A stretch of DNA of 64,000 bases. Origin: Lasiosphaeris hirsuta. Its lineage: Eukaryota > Ascomycota > Sordariomycetes > Sordariales > Lasiosphaeriaceae. The notes below the pieces were generated by a model, which had not been told where the DNA came from, did not search any database, and saw only the letters and a list, made by a program, of their open reading frames with translations. The stretch spans positions 310,001 to 374,000 of the forward strand of contig JAUKUA010000010.1 in assembly GCA_030549175.1 (NCBI GenBank), in the 5' to 3' direction. The position numbers and the translations under genes were made by a program. This document shows, one piece after another, positions 38,041 through 49,448 of this stretch (the stretch's first letter is position 1; every line of letters starts with the position of its first letter).

Positions 38041-41000
38041 TGACGACAATGCAATGTCCTTTGCATAGCCTAGGCTCGGGTAGCTCTGGTGCCTTGCTCA
38101 CCTGGGGCTGCTTGCCAGTGCCCTTCTCATCGTCTGCGTGCACCCTGTGCGGGCTGACGATGCGGGCGACCCCTTCGCAAATAACCTCTTGACAGACCTT
38201 GCGCCTATTCTCGCTCTGTTCGGCGAGCAAGTCACCAAGCAGTTTATGAGCCGGTCACTCACAGTGTACGACTGCATCATCTTCGCCTCGTGCCCGGTCG
38301 GTATCATGACCGCAGTCGTCAGCGTGATAAGAGTTGCTGCGCCAAATGCTTGGAAAGCGATCGTCGGAAGGGCTATGGAAAGCCGTGCTGCATCCGAGCT
38401 GGAAGTTCTGTCTTCCACATCGGACGAAGTATGCGAGTTGTCGAACGGCAGTGGCGTTGTCAGGGTGATGGGATCGCCACAAGTTCTGGAATTAATTTAC
38501 ATGGATGAGCGTAAGGATGAGGATAGCTGCGGAATTTTTACTTTGGCTGGGGGTGATATTGGTAACGTCATGGTCAATGGTAAGTTCCTCAGAGCTAGAT
38601 GATCGAGAGAATCATTTAACAGTCCCGCCTTCACAGATCGGAACGATCGCCGGGAATCGCCCCGATCCGCTCCCAACATATCACTCAACCTTGGGGCGAC
38701 GTTTAGCGGGGGGATGCTAGGTTGACAGCGTTGGCAGCATTCGGCGTCGTGGCCCAGCTCGGTGTGTTGGTGTATGGCACCTTGATAATATACTACCCTC
38801 CGTGGGCATCTGTATTCACGAAGGACGATGAGCCGGTTGCTCCCGCGGCATTTCCTATTATGGCGGCCGGCGCGCTCATGGTCACGGCTGGCATGTTCCT
38901 CTGCGCCGCAGTTGTCGAAAGAAAAACGGACGAAACCACATGGAGAAGGAATCTAGCTAGGACCGGAGGGGGTCCCGAGACAGAAGACACTGACAAGTTT
39001 TCTTTGCTCTGATTACAGAAGGAGAAGGTCGTCAACGACCAAACTTTCGGATCGTACGCCATCTTCGCCGAGAATTAGCGGGGGTCTATTTTGACGTCTC
39101 GGCTTCAAAATGATCCACCGGCCGACTCTACACCAACTGACTCCATCATGGCCAACTCTGCACTAACTGACTCTGCAATGACCAGCTCTATGCCGACCAA
39201 CCCTGCACCGACCTCTACACCGACCATCTCTGCACCGACCGCCTCTGCTCCGACCCGGGGGCTCTACCATTCTCAGTTACTATCCGAGATAGGAGCGCTT
39301 GTGGCGGTGCCACTTAGCACCCTCGGATTTGCTCTCCAGTTTACCGGGCTGCGACTCATGAATTGGTCGGCGACCATGGCGCAGCTTATCGGCATGGTGC
39401 TTATGACGGCTCTGAGGGTCTGGATCCGTCTAGACCTGGCTGATCGCCCGGCTACGAAGACAGCTGCCACTGGATACGAGCTTGATTGGGTTGCATTGCA
39501 ACTTGCGACAGAGAGACGCGACTTTTGGCCGAAGAAGAGAGGGAGCAGCGGCACCTCCAAGGACGCTCTGTGGTTCATCAGCAATCCAGCCGTCACAGAA
39601 ACAGACCGCCCGATCCACAGTACAGAAGATCAACCCTGGAAAGCGAGACAGCGTCTTGGAAGATTGACCAACTGGCGTGGGGGCCCTCATAGAATGGCCA
39701 AGACCGTTTCGGCAGCTATCACGTGTGTCGTAGAGAATCTAGCCGGCCTCGAGGATCTTCAATGGTCCCTGAACGCGGTCTAGTCTACCGACGAGACCAG
39801 TGAAGGAAACCAGCCATCCCGACTGAAATTTTCTCTTGGAGACAAGCTTGCCGATGAGATTGAAGCAGCTTTGTCATTGTGGGAGTACTCGCTGTCCAAG
39901 GTTCGCTGGCGTCCAGACGGCGCGACACCTCCAGACGTTGCGTCACCACTAAGATTCCTGGGGCCTGCAAGCTAGGCATCTCGCCGGGATATCCTTTGGT
40001 GGGGCGGCGCCTCGGCATATGGCCTCTTGAGACTCGCAAAGCCCAAGGCGACAGGTGGGGAAGGGTCCTACGGATTGCGCTTTTGAGATATCCGGAGCCC
40101 AAGGCTTTGTAAATTCCAGACCGCTGGATGGGATGAGCCCGATAACTACACAGAGAAGCTTCAATCAGAATCATCATGTGACGGGTATGATCTAACATCG
40201 CCATCTCTGAGATCGATGGGAGAATTATTAGCTCAGGATCTGTTTCTGGATTTCATGTTTACCGTCGCAAAGCGTCTTTCAAAGCCAATTTCTGGCGAAC
40301 CGGCAGCAACCATATCGAGGAGCGGCCCCATAACAGGCAGTCATTTCAGCTTGAGCACCGAAAGCTTCAGACAATGGTGCAACAGATCCAGCAGACTGGC
40401 CTCGCAACAGCCGACGAAGCCTGGACTCTGATAATCCCTCCACTCAGCCGCTAGGGGTGCCTTCCCCTACCGACCGGCATCATCGGGCAGATACGAGAAC
40501 GCGCAAGAGGCCATGAAGAAACTAGACGCTGGGACCGGGTTGGTGAAATTTACACAAGTCTCCTAGAGATTTGTAGGACTTTTGAGCCTCAAGACGCAAC
40601 ATACCACAGGGCCGCGGCAGCCATCGTGGATGTCTCTCGAATTATCAGCTCAACACGGAAGCTGCAAGAGGAGCAGCTACGCCGCAGGACAGACTTTGAC
40701 CGATTGAAAATTGCGGAACACAACCTAGAGGAGAAGATCAAGAAACTAGATCCGGTAGTGAAGTTCTACTTGGCAAAGGTTTACGAACTAGAGAAACGGC
40801 TAGATTGCTGCGATGAAGCATGGAAATCGCCTACTGTTCTAACAAACAACAAACCAGCTCCGCTGGAATTCTTTACAGATTCTCAGCTCATTTCTGATGT
40901 CCGAAGGAACAACCGGGACACGAAAACTTCCGACATTTTCGGCTGGACTGCACTACATTACGCCACACAGCGCGGCTCTGCGTGGATACAAAATATTGCG

Positions 41001-42357
41001 GACACAGACCAAAATCCGAGGGCAACTGACCTTGCGGAATGGACACCGCTGCACTACGCGGCTGAACGAGGGGATGAGTCGACTGTTGCACTGCTCTTAC
41101 AACATGGGGCAGACGCGGATATGCGGGGAAGGGATGGGATGGGACCGTTGCATTGTGCAGCGAATGGGGGTTATAGTGGAGTTGTCACGCGTTTGCTTGA
41201 CGCCGGAGCAAACGGGGGTATCCGAGATAACTCTCGAAGTACACCGCTGCATTGGGCGTCATGGCGCGGAGACACGAACACTGTCGCCTCCCTCATGAAG
41301 AAGCGGCCAGATGAAACGGCACGAGATGGTTACGGAAGAACAGCATTGCATCTGGCAGCCCTGAACGGGAACAAAGAAGTAGTGGAAATCCTATCCCGGG
41401 AGAAGGGAGATATCGATGCCAAGGATCGTGATGGCAGAACGCCTTTACACTTGGCAGCGCAAATCGGAAAGAAAGAGGTCGTGGAGAGCTTACTACAAAA
41501 CAATGGTAATGCTAACGCTAAGGATAACGATCAAATGACGGCGATAGTCTACGCAATTGAGTGTGGATCCAACACAATTGTCGAGTTGCTGGTTAACCAT
41601 GAGGCTGAGGTGAACTACTCGTATTTCCCAAATGTGAGCTATCCTAACCCAACAAGGTAGACCCGTCGTGGAATAACTAGCTAACCTTGCATTCTTGGAT
41701 GCTATAGCTTGTAAGTCAGCTCTAGACCTCTTTGTGAAAAAACTAGTTAACCTTACTTTCTTTGGCCATTATAGTATGTAAGTCGGCTCCGGACTTCTTT
41801 GTGAAATAACTAGTTAACCTTGCTTTCTTTGGCTGTTATGGCTGTTATGGCTGTTATAGCATGTAAGTCAGCTCTAGACCTCTTAGTAGAATAACTATTC
41901 AACCTTGCTTTCCTTGGCTGTTATAGGGTGTAAGTCAGCCCTGGACCTCTCTGTGGAATAACTAGCTAACCTTACTTTCTTTGGCTATTATAGCTTGTAA
42001 GTCAGCTCTGGACCTCATTGTGGAATAACTAGTTAACCTTGCATTCTTTGACTGTTATAGATTGTAAGTCAGCCTTGGACCTCTTTGTAGAATAGCGAGT
42101 TAACCTTACCTTCTTTGGCTAATGTAGCGGGTAAACAAGTCTCGTCTGAACTACGCAGAATCTTACTAAAATCATAACTAGTCACCGCTATCGCAAGCTG
42201 TGGAAATCGGGAATAAAGCCATGGTTGAGCTTCTGCTCAAAAGCGGTGCCAAATAGGATCTAAATGGCAACCCTAGACCGACGCCAATAACATTAGCTGC
42301 GCGGGGAAGGAATGATGCTATGATTGCGCTGTTAAAGTCGGAAAACTGCGGCAGGTG
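38041..42357 (+). pseudogene. decayed large membrane/ankyrin-repeat protein
   Basis: Plus-strand pieces are collinear with a fungal family of long proteins with N-terminal membrane helices and C-terminal ankyrin repeats. Landmarks: FGEQVTKQFMSRSL and a helix from 38160; a plausible GTAAGT..CACAG intron at 38580-38637; helices at 38740-38930 and 39280-39420; a coiled region near 40630-40800; ankyrin repeats at 40940-41650. After the intron array, further repeat remnants with VELLLKSGAK and LAARGRNDAM lie at 42182-42357. One frame from 38722 onward is cut by TGA 39010, TAG 39076, TAG 39781, TAG 39973 and TGA 40084, all in the same phase. A frameshift lies near 38710 beside a G run, and another TAG in the last ankyrin piece. 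Three TAG and two TGA stops fit CAG and TGG codons changed by transitions, as RIP would give (inference). Confidence 0.78.
41657..42181 (+). repeat. head-to-tail array of intron-like units with 3-nt spacers
   Basis: Six tandem units start at 41711, 41778, 41863, 41930, 41997 and 42064. Five are exactly 67 bp. One is 85 bp because a 9-bp block (GGCTGTTAT) is triplicated. Each starts GTAAGT, carries a TTAACC/CTAACC box about 38 nt in, a pyrimidine-rich stretch, and ends TAG plus exactly three bases (TAT, CAT, GGT, CTT, ATT, CGG). A partial copy (41657-41710, GTAGAC start, ending TAG then CTT) precedes the array. A diverged intron-like piece (42131-42181, GTAAAC to ACTAG) closes it. Coding ankyrin sequence flanks both ends. 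The array is either tandemly duplicated spliceosomal introns separated by one-codon exons, or a minisatellite inside one larger intron. Confidence 0.9.
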
Positions 42358-42364
42358 ATTCACC

Positions 42365-43040
42365 ACTTGTAACTCTTAGGAACCTAGCAATAATTGGTGA
42401 ATTGGATTGGCTGATCGTCTGTATGATGCACAGCTTGCTGCCCCGACATGGAGCTGCCAGGGCCGACCTTCAGGAGCATGCGTACGACAGCTTGCCTTAT
42501 GCCGCCTTAGACAGGTAGGATCTATGTTCCTCGCTCTCGAGGTTTCGATATCGAGTGTCGACAGGGCCACCCACGTAGCAGCTGGTGGCGCCCGTGGAGG
42601 TTCTGGCGAGAGGGGGTCGCGCAGCGCGCCTCAGTATCATGAAAATCGGCCCTTGCACGCCAAATAGCCTCATGAACAGCCTTAAAACTAAGAACTACGA
42701 GCGGAATCACAGGGAAGCCCCCCAAATCTAGAGTTCTAGAAGCCCTCGGCATACGATGGGCAAGCTAATTGAGAAGATACATTTCACTTGGTCCAAGCCC
42801 CGTAGGTTCCTAAGACTAGACTAGACTAACGATACAACCTCGGGCAAAGTGTTCGCGTAAACAAATGTCAATCGCTCTGGAATGGGGTATCGGCTTTGTT
42901 AGTAATGAAACCAGCTTCTTAGGAGTTTGGCATGTTTGCTTCCGTTCTTATCTAGCTCCCGCTCCACCGTCTTCAGCACACCCGCCAATATGTTACAGGG
43001 TCCGGAGAGGGCCGCCGACGGCATCGCCGCTACAACTTTT
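42365..43040. other. unassigned spacer
   Basis: Short reading frames on both strands have no recognisable pattern. It follows the end of the ankyrin relic and precedes the C-terminal end of the recombinase relic. I see nothing in it that I can name. Confidence 0.4.
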
Positions 43041-43049
43041 TATAACACT

Positions 43050-45020
43050 TCTTCTCTCAGAGCAGGCAGGTCCAACTCCTTTGTCGTCGCCGCGGTTGAC
43101 TTGTCTTCGACGGTGGCATCGTCAGGGGCTGGCGTGGACGGCGTTGACGTAGGGAGTACAGATGTGAGGAGATTCCATGCCTTGCTCGCGTACCGAACCA
43201 ACCGCACCATGGTGCTCTCCGAACGGTCCTCAGCCTCGTTGCCAAAAACACAAGCTCCTCTGAGGTGCCTGTACGGTTGCCGAAGCCAGCCTCGCCGGTC
43301 CAGAGTCGCATCAGGCCACCGACGTCCAGCATGGCATGGTCACAACGGTTGTGGATGGGACTGCCCTCGGCCCTAAGCCTATTAGCCTCAACAAATTACT
43401 TCTCGCGCGCATCTGTGACAAGCAAGTCGTAAAGGCCCCGTCGTCACTGGTCGAGAGCGCCCTTGGCCTTCGTAGCCTCATCCTTATCTCTACTACACTT
43501 GGCCAGCCAGTACGCCTCCCGCCTGGCTGTAAGGTCACGTCGCCCTTCGATGCTCCGTTTCTGCTCGGTTGTTGCCTCGATGGGAGCACGGGAGTCGTTC
43601 TGCTTAGACAAGTCCCGCATAACCTTGCAGAGAGAGGCTCGTTCGACGCACCACCAGCACAAGCACCAAAAACGTTTGTGCTAAAGGTCCTCACGGACAC
43701 GCTCCGTCTAGTATTTGTTCTCGAAGACGTCGGTGGTATGGCTCGCGACGAGATTACGGACCGCCTGCGTCAAAGAGCCGTCGTACTCGGCGAGCGCGCC
43801 GAGGCGGAACGCGCAGATGCGAGCCAGCGTGGGGAAGCCAGCCACGAGAAGGAGCCCGACGCAAGGTACGACAGAAGTTCGTGTAGGACATGTTGAAGGT
43901 CTTCTTTCCAAGCATATTGTCACGCCACTCTAGGTGGATATACTCGACAATTTCGAGGTTGGGTCTATGGAGAAAGTCGTCGATAGACGTATAGCCCGCC
44001 TTGAATGCGTAGAAGTGGATGCCGATGACACAGATCAAGTGCGTGAGGCAGAAGAGCGGGTAGGGTGGAGAGTGCTGATGAACTGGAACTTCTCGCTTGT
44101 GGTGGGCTCCAAGACATTCGCCCTAAGCTTGTTCCGCCAAGTCGTAAAGGTGGTGACGAGTCTCCCCCGGCCTTCGTCGTCACGGATAACAGCCACGATG
44201 ATATACTCGTACTTCAATGTCCATGATAATGCCCTGACGAAAGCCTAGTGAGAAGAGGAGAACGAGGGCGTGGAAGATGACTTGTTGGATGGGAAGGAGG
44301 AATGATATGAGGTCGGCGGAAAGCCGTAGAGTCTTGAGAATGAGGCCGATGTCCGTCACCGTGAATTCGACCTTCTGGTATTCGGGCGTCGTCGAGAGGC
44401 CCATCTCAGCGCCCTCGTGGTAGATCCAGTGACTAATCTCGGTGACGGGCCCTTTGTCTATCGCCCCCGATATGTTTGTGGGACGCTTCAATGTCATCCA
44501 GTGGTTGTCTGGGTTCTGCCTCTTGGGCAATAGGACCTCGGCATCGGCTGCGGCGATCAGAGACTTCCAGAAGGTGTTGAGGGATCTGGACGACTTGATC
44601 GCCCTCTCCCCCACCTCTCTCTATCGTCAAGTACGAGGCGTATACATGTGGAGGTTTCGACGTAGACCTGAAAGGAAAGTCTTGTAATGCTGCATGGTAG
44701 TCACATTGCCGCGGCACAGGTCGACCCAAACTTGGTCGGCGTCGACAGCCGGGGTAGTCATCGCGCATGTAACTGAAAGAGAGTCAAGTAACAACTTGGG
44801 AACAAAGGCTGCACACTCACTCTCCAAACATTAGAAGAGCCCTATCGCGTTGTTTCTCCGTCGACGGCGCGTGGCTCTGGAAAACCTCGGCGGCGCGTTC
44901 CTTGGAGGCAGCGCTTCGTCGAGAGAAGAACGACGACCTGGCGGGCTTCGTGTTGCCACCGTCTACTTTCTTGGTCAACATTATCACAGAGGTGTGATGA
45001 GGAATCGCAAGGGCGAGCAA
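43050..45020 (-). pseudogene. decayed DUF3435 (FluG-annotated, tyrosine-recombinase-like) gene
   Basis: Minus-strand pieces appear in order. The N-terminal basic segment ends in RALLMFG at 44820-45020. A GTGAGT..TTTCAG intron-like gap follows. Then VDADQVWVDLCRGNV near 44725; HALVLLFSLGFRQG near 44250; IIVAVIRDDEGRGRLVTTF near 44160; GIHFYAFKAGY and RPNLEIVEYIHLEW near 43960; GALAEYDGSLTQAVRNLV and ASHTTDVFENKY near 43750; and a coiled AKREAYWLAK-like stretch near 43500. The pieces need several frame changes, so the gene is dead. From memory of the family, DUF3435 proteins are crypton/Starship-captain-like tyrosine recombinases, often mislabelled FluG. I cannot verify the catalytic R/K/H/R/Y set here because the central part is scrambled. 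Confidence 0.62.
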
Positions 45021-45689
45021 GAGAGAAGGAGGGAGGACTTGTGCTGGGACTGGTGGTATGGCCGGCCTTTTAACTTACCCGCTTATAACTGTCAGAGCTT
45101 GGGCATGATGGCATCGCCATCGCCGTCGTCAATTCCCTAGAGTCAACTGCTTCCATCGTATTCTAGGCGGTGCAGAGGTTGTCACTCGTTACCGTGTCGA
45201 TCGTTGATGGTTATTTTGGAAAGGGGGTCTCGGGGGTGGCCATGCACGTAACCACATGCTCTCTGGCGAAGGGTATGCCGCCAACCCCCGCAAATGTCTG
45301 CCGACATTGCCGTCGTAGTGAGCAAAGTCATTCTGGCACTCCAAGAACTGGTCCGCGAGGTCAGCCAGGGTGGAGGCCGAGGAGATGCACGCCGGCGAAC
45401 CAGGAGCTGACTGGGTCAGCCATGCCGACATCGTCTTGGATGTCAAGGCATATGATCCGGTGATCCGATCCGCAATTACTGGACAGCATCAAAAGGATCG
45501 ACGAGCGAGAAGCATCGAATACCAAGTCCGGTGCTGCCAAGCCACCCCAGATCCCTAATTAATTACATCGGTGCGGGCACCCTCTTGACACCACGAACAA
45601 TCCCAAGCTATCGGAACAGCTGCGGGGTGTCTTTACGAAGTTCTTCAGCCACGATAATGTGTTGTGGTGGCAATAGTTGGTACTGCTGC
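45021..45689. other. spacer between recombinase and copia relics
   Basis: No gene is supported. The part nearest 45690 may be the 3' non-coding end or a decayed LTR of the copia element, but I find no matching second copy on the other side of the element. Confidence 0.4.
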
Positions 45690-47690
45690 TATCTGCTCTC
45701 GAGGGTAGGTGTAAGATCTTGGAGATGGATCTGCACCTGCACGTGGGAAAAGGTGGTGGGCTGGAGCACTGGCCCAAGTGGCCTGTGCTGGATATCTAGG
45801 CATCTTGTTCTTGCAGAGTTGTACGGGTTCAATACCACAAGTCGTGCGTTCGCACTATCTGTGTATAATACTAATGGTGTTGGCTGTTCCGCACCGAACT
45901 CGCTGAGGATCTCGGCCACCCTACTTGATGGCTTGTGCTGCTGGTGACAGATTGGCAACTCTGCCTCTGTGGTACTGTGAGTTACAAAGGTTTGTAACCT
46001 GCTTTTCCACAGCACTAGTTCTCCAGCCCAGGAAGATGACATGCCCAGCCGTTGAATAACGAAAACATCAGATCGTCGGCGAAAGATGCGTCTGCGAATG
46101 TACGAAGGCACATGTCTTCCAGGTGCATTTTTGCCGCCATAGATAATGCCCAGCGATGTTGTTACAGGCAGGTAGCGGAATAGGTGCTTCGTGATGGCCA
46201 AGTGCTTGCCAGAGGGCCCGTTGTTGGCCGAGGACAGTTTGGAGACGGTGTACGTGATATCTGGCCTTGTGCCCCATCGAGAGGTAGTTTAACGATCCTG
46301 TTTTTCTTGATAATTCCTTGGTGCCTTGGCCGAACTCTGGGCCGCCATCAATGCCGATGATGATCTTGATCCTTCTTCCTGTCTGGGTGTAGAGGAACTT
46401 CCATAGCTCCTTGATGTGGTTGATGGCTTTATCTTTTGACTTGTTGAAGCGAACCCGGTGGAATCTAGACCTGTCATCGATAAAGTGTGTTATGTATCGA
46501 TAGCCTAGATACCCTGGTGTTGAGTGGGGGATGAGGCCGGCCCTGAGGAAATCTAGCGCATGCTCAGTGGCCTTGCCAGCCACTTTGTGGATAATATCAG
46601 TCATTTTTTTCCTTGAACGCATGGTTCACAGAAGATATCCCATTATTCCATCTAGTTGTATTCCAGCTCTTTTACAGGCTTTGAGGACTGTTGCCTTGCC
46701 TGTATGCATGATTCTGTAGTTGGTGGATAAAAGAATGGGCATAGTTCGGATTCTGAGGAATATCTGGGGATACCATTGCTGGTATAACTGGGATGCCGCC
46801 GAAGTAAGAGAGTTGTGTTCTTTGTGAGGGATCCTTTTGCTGACGATGCAGTTGCTGAGGTTACCCCAGTGGTATCCTGCATCTAAGAGAGCGAAGTTGC
46901 TGATCAGATTGAGTGGGCTTCCTGGAAAGTAAGTTACGCCCTTGAACTCGATTTGGAGTGTTGTTCCGTCGATGGCTGGCGTTGTTAGCTCAACTGCGCC
47001 TACGTGGTAGGCATATCCTTCTCCACCGTTGGCTGCGGTGAATACTAGAGGGCTCGGCAATGGGTGTAGCTCTGTAAACCACTTCAGATCGTTGGATGTA
47101 GGCGATTAGGCGCCTGTACCGTAGATAACTGTGTTTAACACATCTTTGACTGCACTATTATTTGCCTTGAGAGCCTGTTGGACTTTGGCGCCGATGTGTG
47201 ATGTCATCGTTGCCATGGGCTCTAGTGAAAACCCTGGCCTATCGAGGCTAGATTGAAGGTATCACTTTGATAGAGAAGGTTGGAGGTTGTTGATGGATTG
47301 GTGAGGCCGTTGCCTGTGTGTGTCAACGGCGCTGTTGTTGATCCTCGCGATCCTTGGCTCTGAGCCATCTTTGCCAGTTGCCCTTTGTTCTTCAAAGTCC
47401 ACCACTGCGGGGCTTCATCAGGGTTGCACCAGCACTGTTTTTTCCTCTGACGTAGTGTCTGCCACAAGGATCGTGATGCGCCATTGTTTTCTTGATGTCT
47501 GCATTGCAGCCGTTGGTAGGGCATTTGACAAGGGCTTTGTCTTTGGACTCTTTGTCTTCCTTAGCGATTGTCGGAGCGTTTCCATGTGGGGTGGTGTAGG
47601 CTCACATCGTTGTAACGTTAGCTCGCTTGGTAGTTGTAATTTCATTGAGGAGTCTAGCCATGTTGGCTTTCGTGATGCCCACCTATGACT
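45690..47690 (-). mobile_element. Ty1/copia retrotransposon relic with internal deletion of reverse transcriptase
   Basis: Minus strand. A probable gag 3' part with a Cys/His-rich piece lies near 47420-47540. A protease/GAG-pre-integrase-like stretch at 46626-47060 contains YFPGSPLNLISNFALLDAGY. An integrase core at 46330-46560 contains ITHFIDDRSRF and IIIGIDGGPEFG. This joins almost directly, at about 46285, to YLSMG, the end of the RT region, followed by KHLAITKHLFRYL. The RNase H segment has LWKSRLQTFVTHSTTEAEL near 46000 and VLYTDSANARLVVLNPY near 45860. The RT catalytic block (YVDD-type) is absent and frames shift, so the element cannot move by itself. No terminal LTR pair is identified. 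Confidence 0.8.
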
Positions 47691-48589
47691 TCCTTGACAA
47701 GATCAGACGGGGATGGCGGGAGAGTCACCCACAGCGAGAGTGAGGGCAAGTTTAGGGCCATCAAAGGGAGGTCGAGAGCGAAGTCGAGGATCCTAGGCGA
47801 GTAGTGCTGGGAGCTGAGTCGTTGAAGGCGGCGTCTTTGTGGGTGTGGAAGTTCCGGACTCTCCTCTAGGAAATGTACAAGCGACGAGGGTAGGAGCGCA
47901 AAAGAGTGTAACCAACTATGTCTCTTCGCATCGATGACTTCGTTTCGTTCGGCGGCGGGCTCACGGGGCGGGCCCACGGGGCAGGAGTACTATCGTGGCA
48001 CTTTTTTCGCAGAGAGAGGTCTCGGGGACGCCCACTGCCAAGTGTCGGGGATCCGGGCTTGTCGCATGGACTGTCTTTTCAGTGTTTGCGCTCCTTCTGC
48101 CTTCGTAGCGGTGGCCGCGCACGCAAGCGATGCGCGATGGAGTGGATTCGGTGAGCACGATGGTGTTGGGGTGATGGCTAGCTTGGAGTGATAAGGATAA
48201 AGAGGCGCCAGTCTTTTGGTTACTCCGCACTGGCGCCTCACCGCAACCAAACATCAAAACCTGGCGGGCCAGACAAGCGTAGGACAGCGCACTCAGCTCC
48301 AATGACATGTGCCAGACCTAAAATCCTTGCTCTGTACATTACAATCTCATTATGACTCCACCCTCCCAGTTAATGTCGCTGGCTATGGATGTTACTCTCA
48401 TTGGCGTCGCCCCCGCTGTTGCTTCTTTCCCTTGCTGCTGATCTTCCTCCGTCGCCCTCTATCTAATGACTGCCCCTATCTACTCCTTCCCGTCCCTAAC
48501 TACGACCTCTCCGCCTTTGAAGTCGTTAGTTTGTCCTTTGGAATCTTCCTCGGAATTTTTGGATGGTAGGTCGCCGACCTACAAGCTGG
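47691..48589. other. unassigned stretch with a hairpin
   Basis: Short frames on both strands look non-coding. The one clear structure is the perfect inverted repeat at 48202-48239, listed separately. It may include the 5' non-coding end of the copia relic. Confidence 0.4.
48202..48239. repeat. perfect 11-bp inverted repeat, 16-nt loop
   Basis: GAGGCGCCAGT at 48202-48212 is the exact reverse complement of ACTGGCGCCTC at 48229-48239. The arms are GC-rich in an ordinary background. It could be a transposon end structure or a transcript hairpin; I find no flanking helicase or CTRR-type terminus that would make it a Helitron. Confidence 0.8.
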
Positions 48590-48976
48590 TTAACAGGTGC
48601 ATTGGGGAGGGGGGGAGGGGGGGGCAGGGCATCTGCTGACAGAGCGTACAAAAACTGGGAAAGTAGGACAGTTGCGAATACGTTCATGAACAACTGATGT
48701 AGGTACGAAATAGGGACTGATCTTGGTAAAGTTCTTCCTTATTTGAAACCCCCTAACTGTGCAGTCGTCGTGTTCAGGATTGTCGTAGTCGAACGCGATC
48801 CAGAGTCCGCGTCCCACAGAGAAATAAAGCAACTCTGCCTTATGCGCATCGAGAGATTCGCGATCTAAAATCCTTTGGATTATTGGCTTTAAGGCATCGC
48901 AGTTATCTTGGAGGGACCTTTCGGTGTTTATAGGCGTTGTATTTCGCGAATAAATGACAAAACGGGTGGCAGCCAT
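48590..48976 (-). CDS. possible small protein, unrecognised, 128 aa
   Basis: An open frame from ATG 48976, with A at -3 and G at +4. The first 100 residues have protein-like composition (FVIYSRNTTP, LLYFSVGRGLWIAFDYD). The last 25 are Pro/Cys-rich and come from a G-rich low-complexity tract near 48605-48625, so the true end may differ or an intron may precede it. I do not recognise a family, and no signal peptide or membrane segment is seen. It stands alone among relics and could also be chance. Confidence 0.35.
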   Translation of the reverse strand: MAATRFVIYSRNTTPINTERSLQDNCDALKPIIQRILDRESLDAHKAELLYFSVGRGLWIAFDYDNPEHDDCTVRGFQIRKNFTKISPYFVPTSVVHERIRNCPTFPVFVRSVSRCPAPPSPPPQCTC

Positions 48977-49262
48977 TGTTACGGGGCTAAGGAAACTGGG
49001 AAAGTTTGTCGAGAGATGGAGGGCAGCAGTATAAGTTTACCGCGGGTCGGATATTATTAATCCCGCTACCCCTCAGTGGGGTTCTGGACTTCACAACAAC
49101 GGTGACCTCATAGTTAGTGCAGAGGGTGGTCGCACTTGGATGGTTTGCGAATTATGCCATTCGAGTCTTTAAGAACCACTAATCTGGGGTCCTGCCTAGT
49201 CGCTCAGCCCCTCTTAGCTCTCTGATATGTCGCTAGATCCGCTGCTCGTTGGCAGAGTGGGC

Positions 49263-49448
49263 TGTTGAGGTGTGTGATTATCACAGTACATAGCTGCGTC
49301 CCTATCAAGCTACTCATCGTGACGGATATTACTCCCGGTACAACTTCCCCCGTAACCATTACTCGCCACTCTCCCTGGTTTGTCGCACCGGCAGCCGAGG
49401 TAATGGATTATATATATATATATATATATATATAACAAATTGCTAACA
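49263..49448 (+). repeat. possible solo-LTR-like block
   Basis: The segment starts TGTTGAGG and ends GCTAACA, giving imperfect TGTTAG-type terminal inverted repeats, and has a TA-rich core. That fits a short copia-like LTR. No matching target-site duplication is seen at the ends and no second copy in the window, so this is weak. Confidence 0.25.
49409..49434. repeat. (TA)13 microsatellite
   Basis: Twenty-six bases of uninterrupted TA dinucleotides, directly visible. Confidence 0.95.

Noticed and set aside
45820..45850. GGTTCAATACC resembling a tRNA T-loop
   Set aside because: It is inside the copia RNase H relic and no cloverleaf or acceptor stem can be drawn around it.
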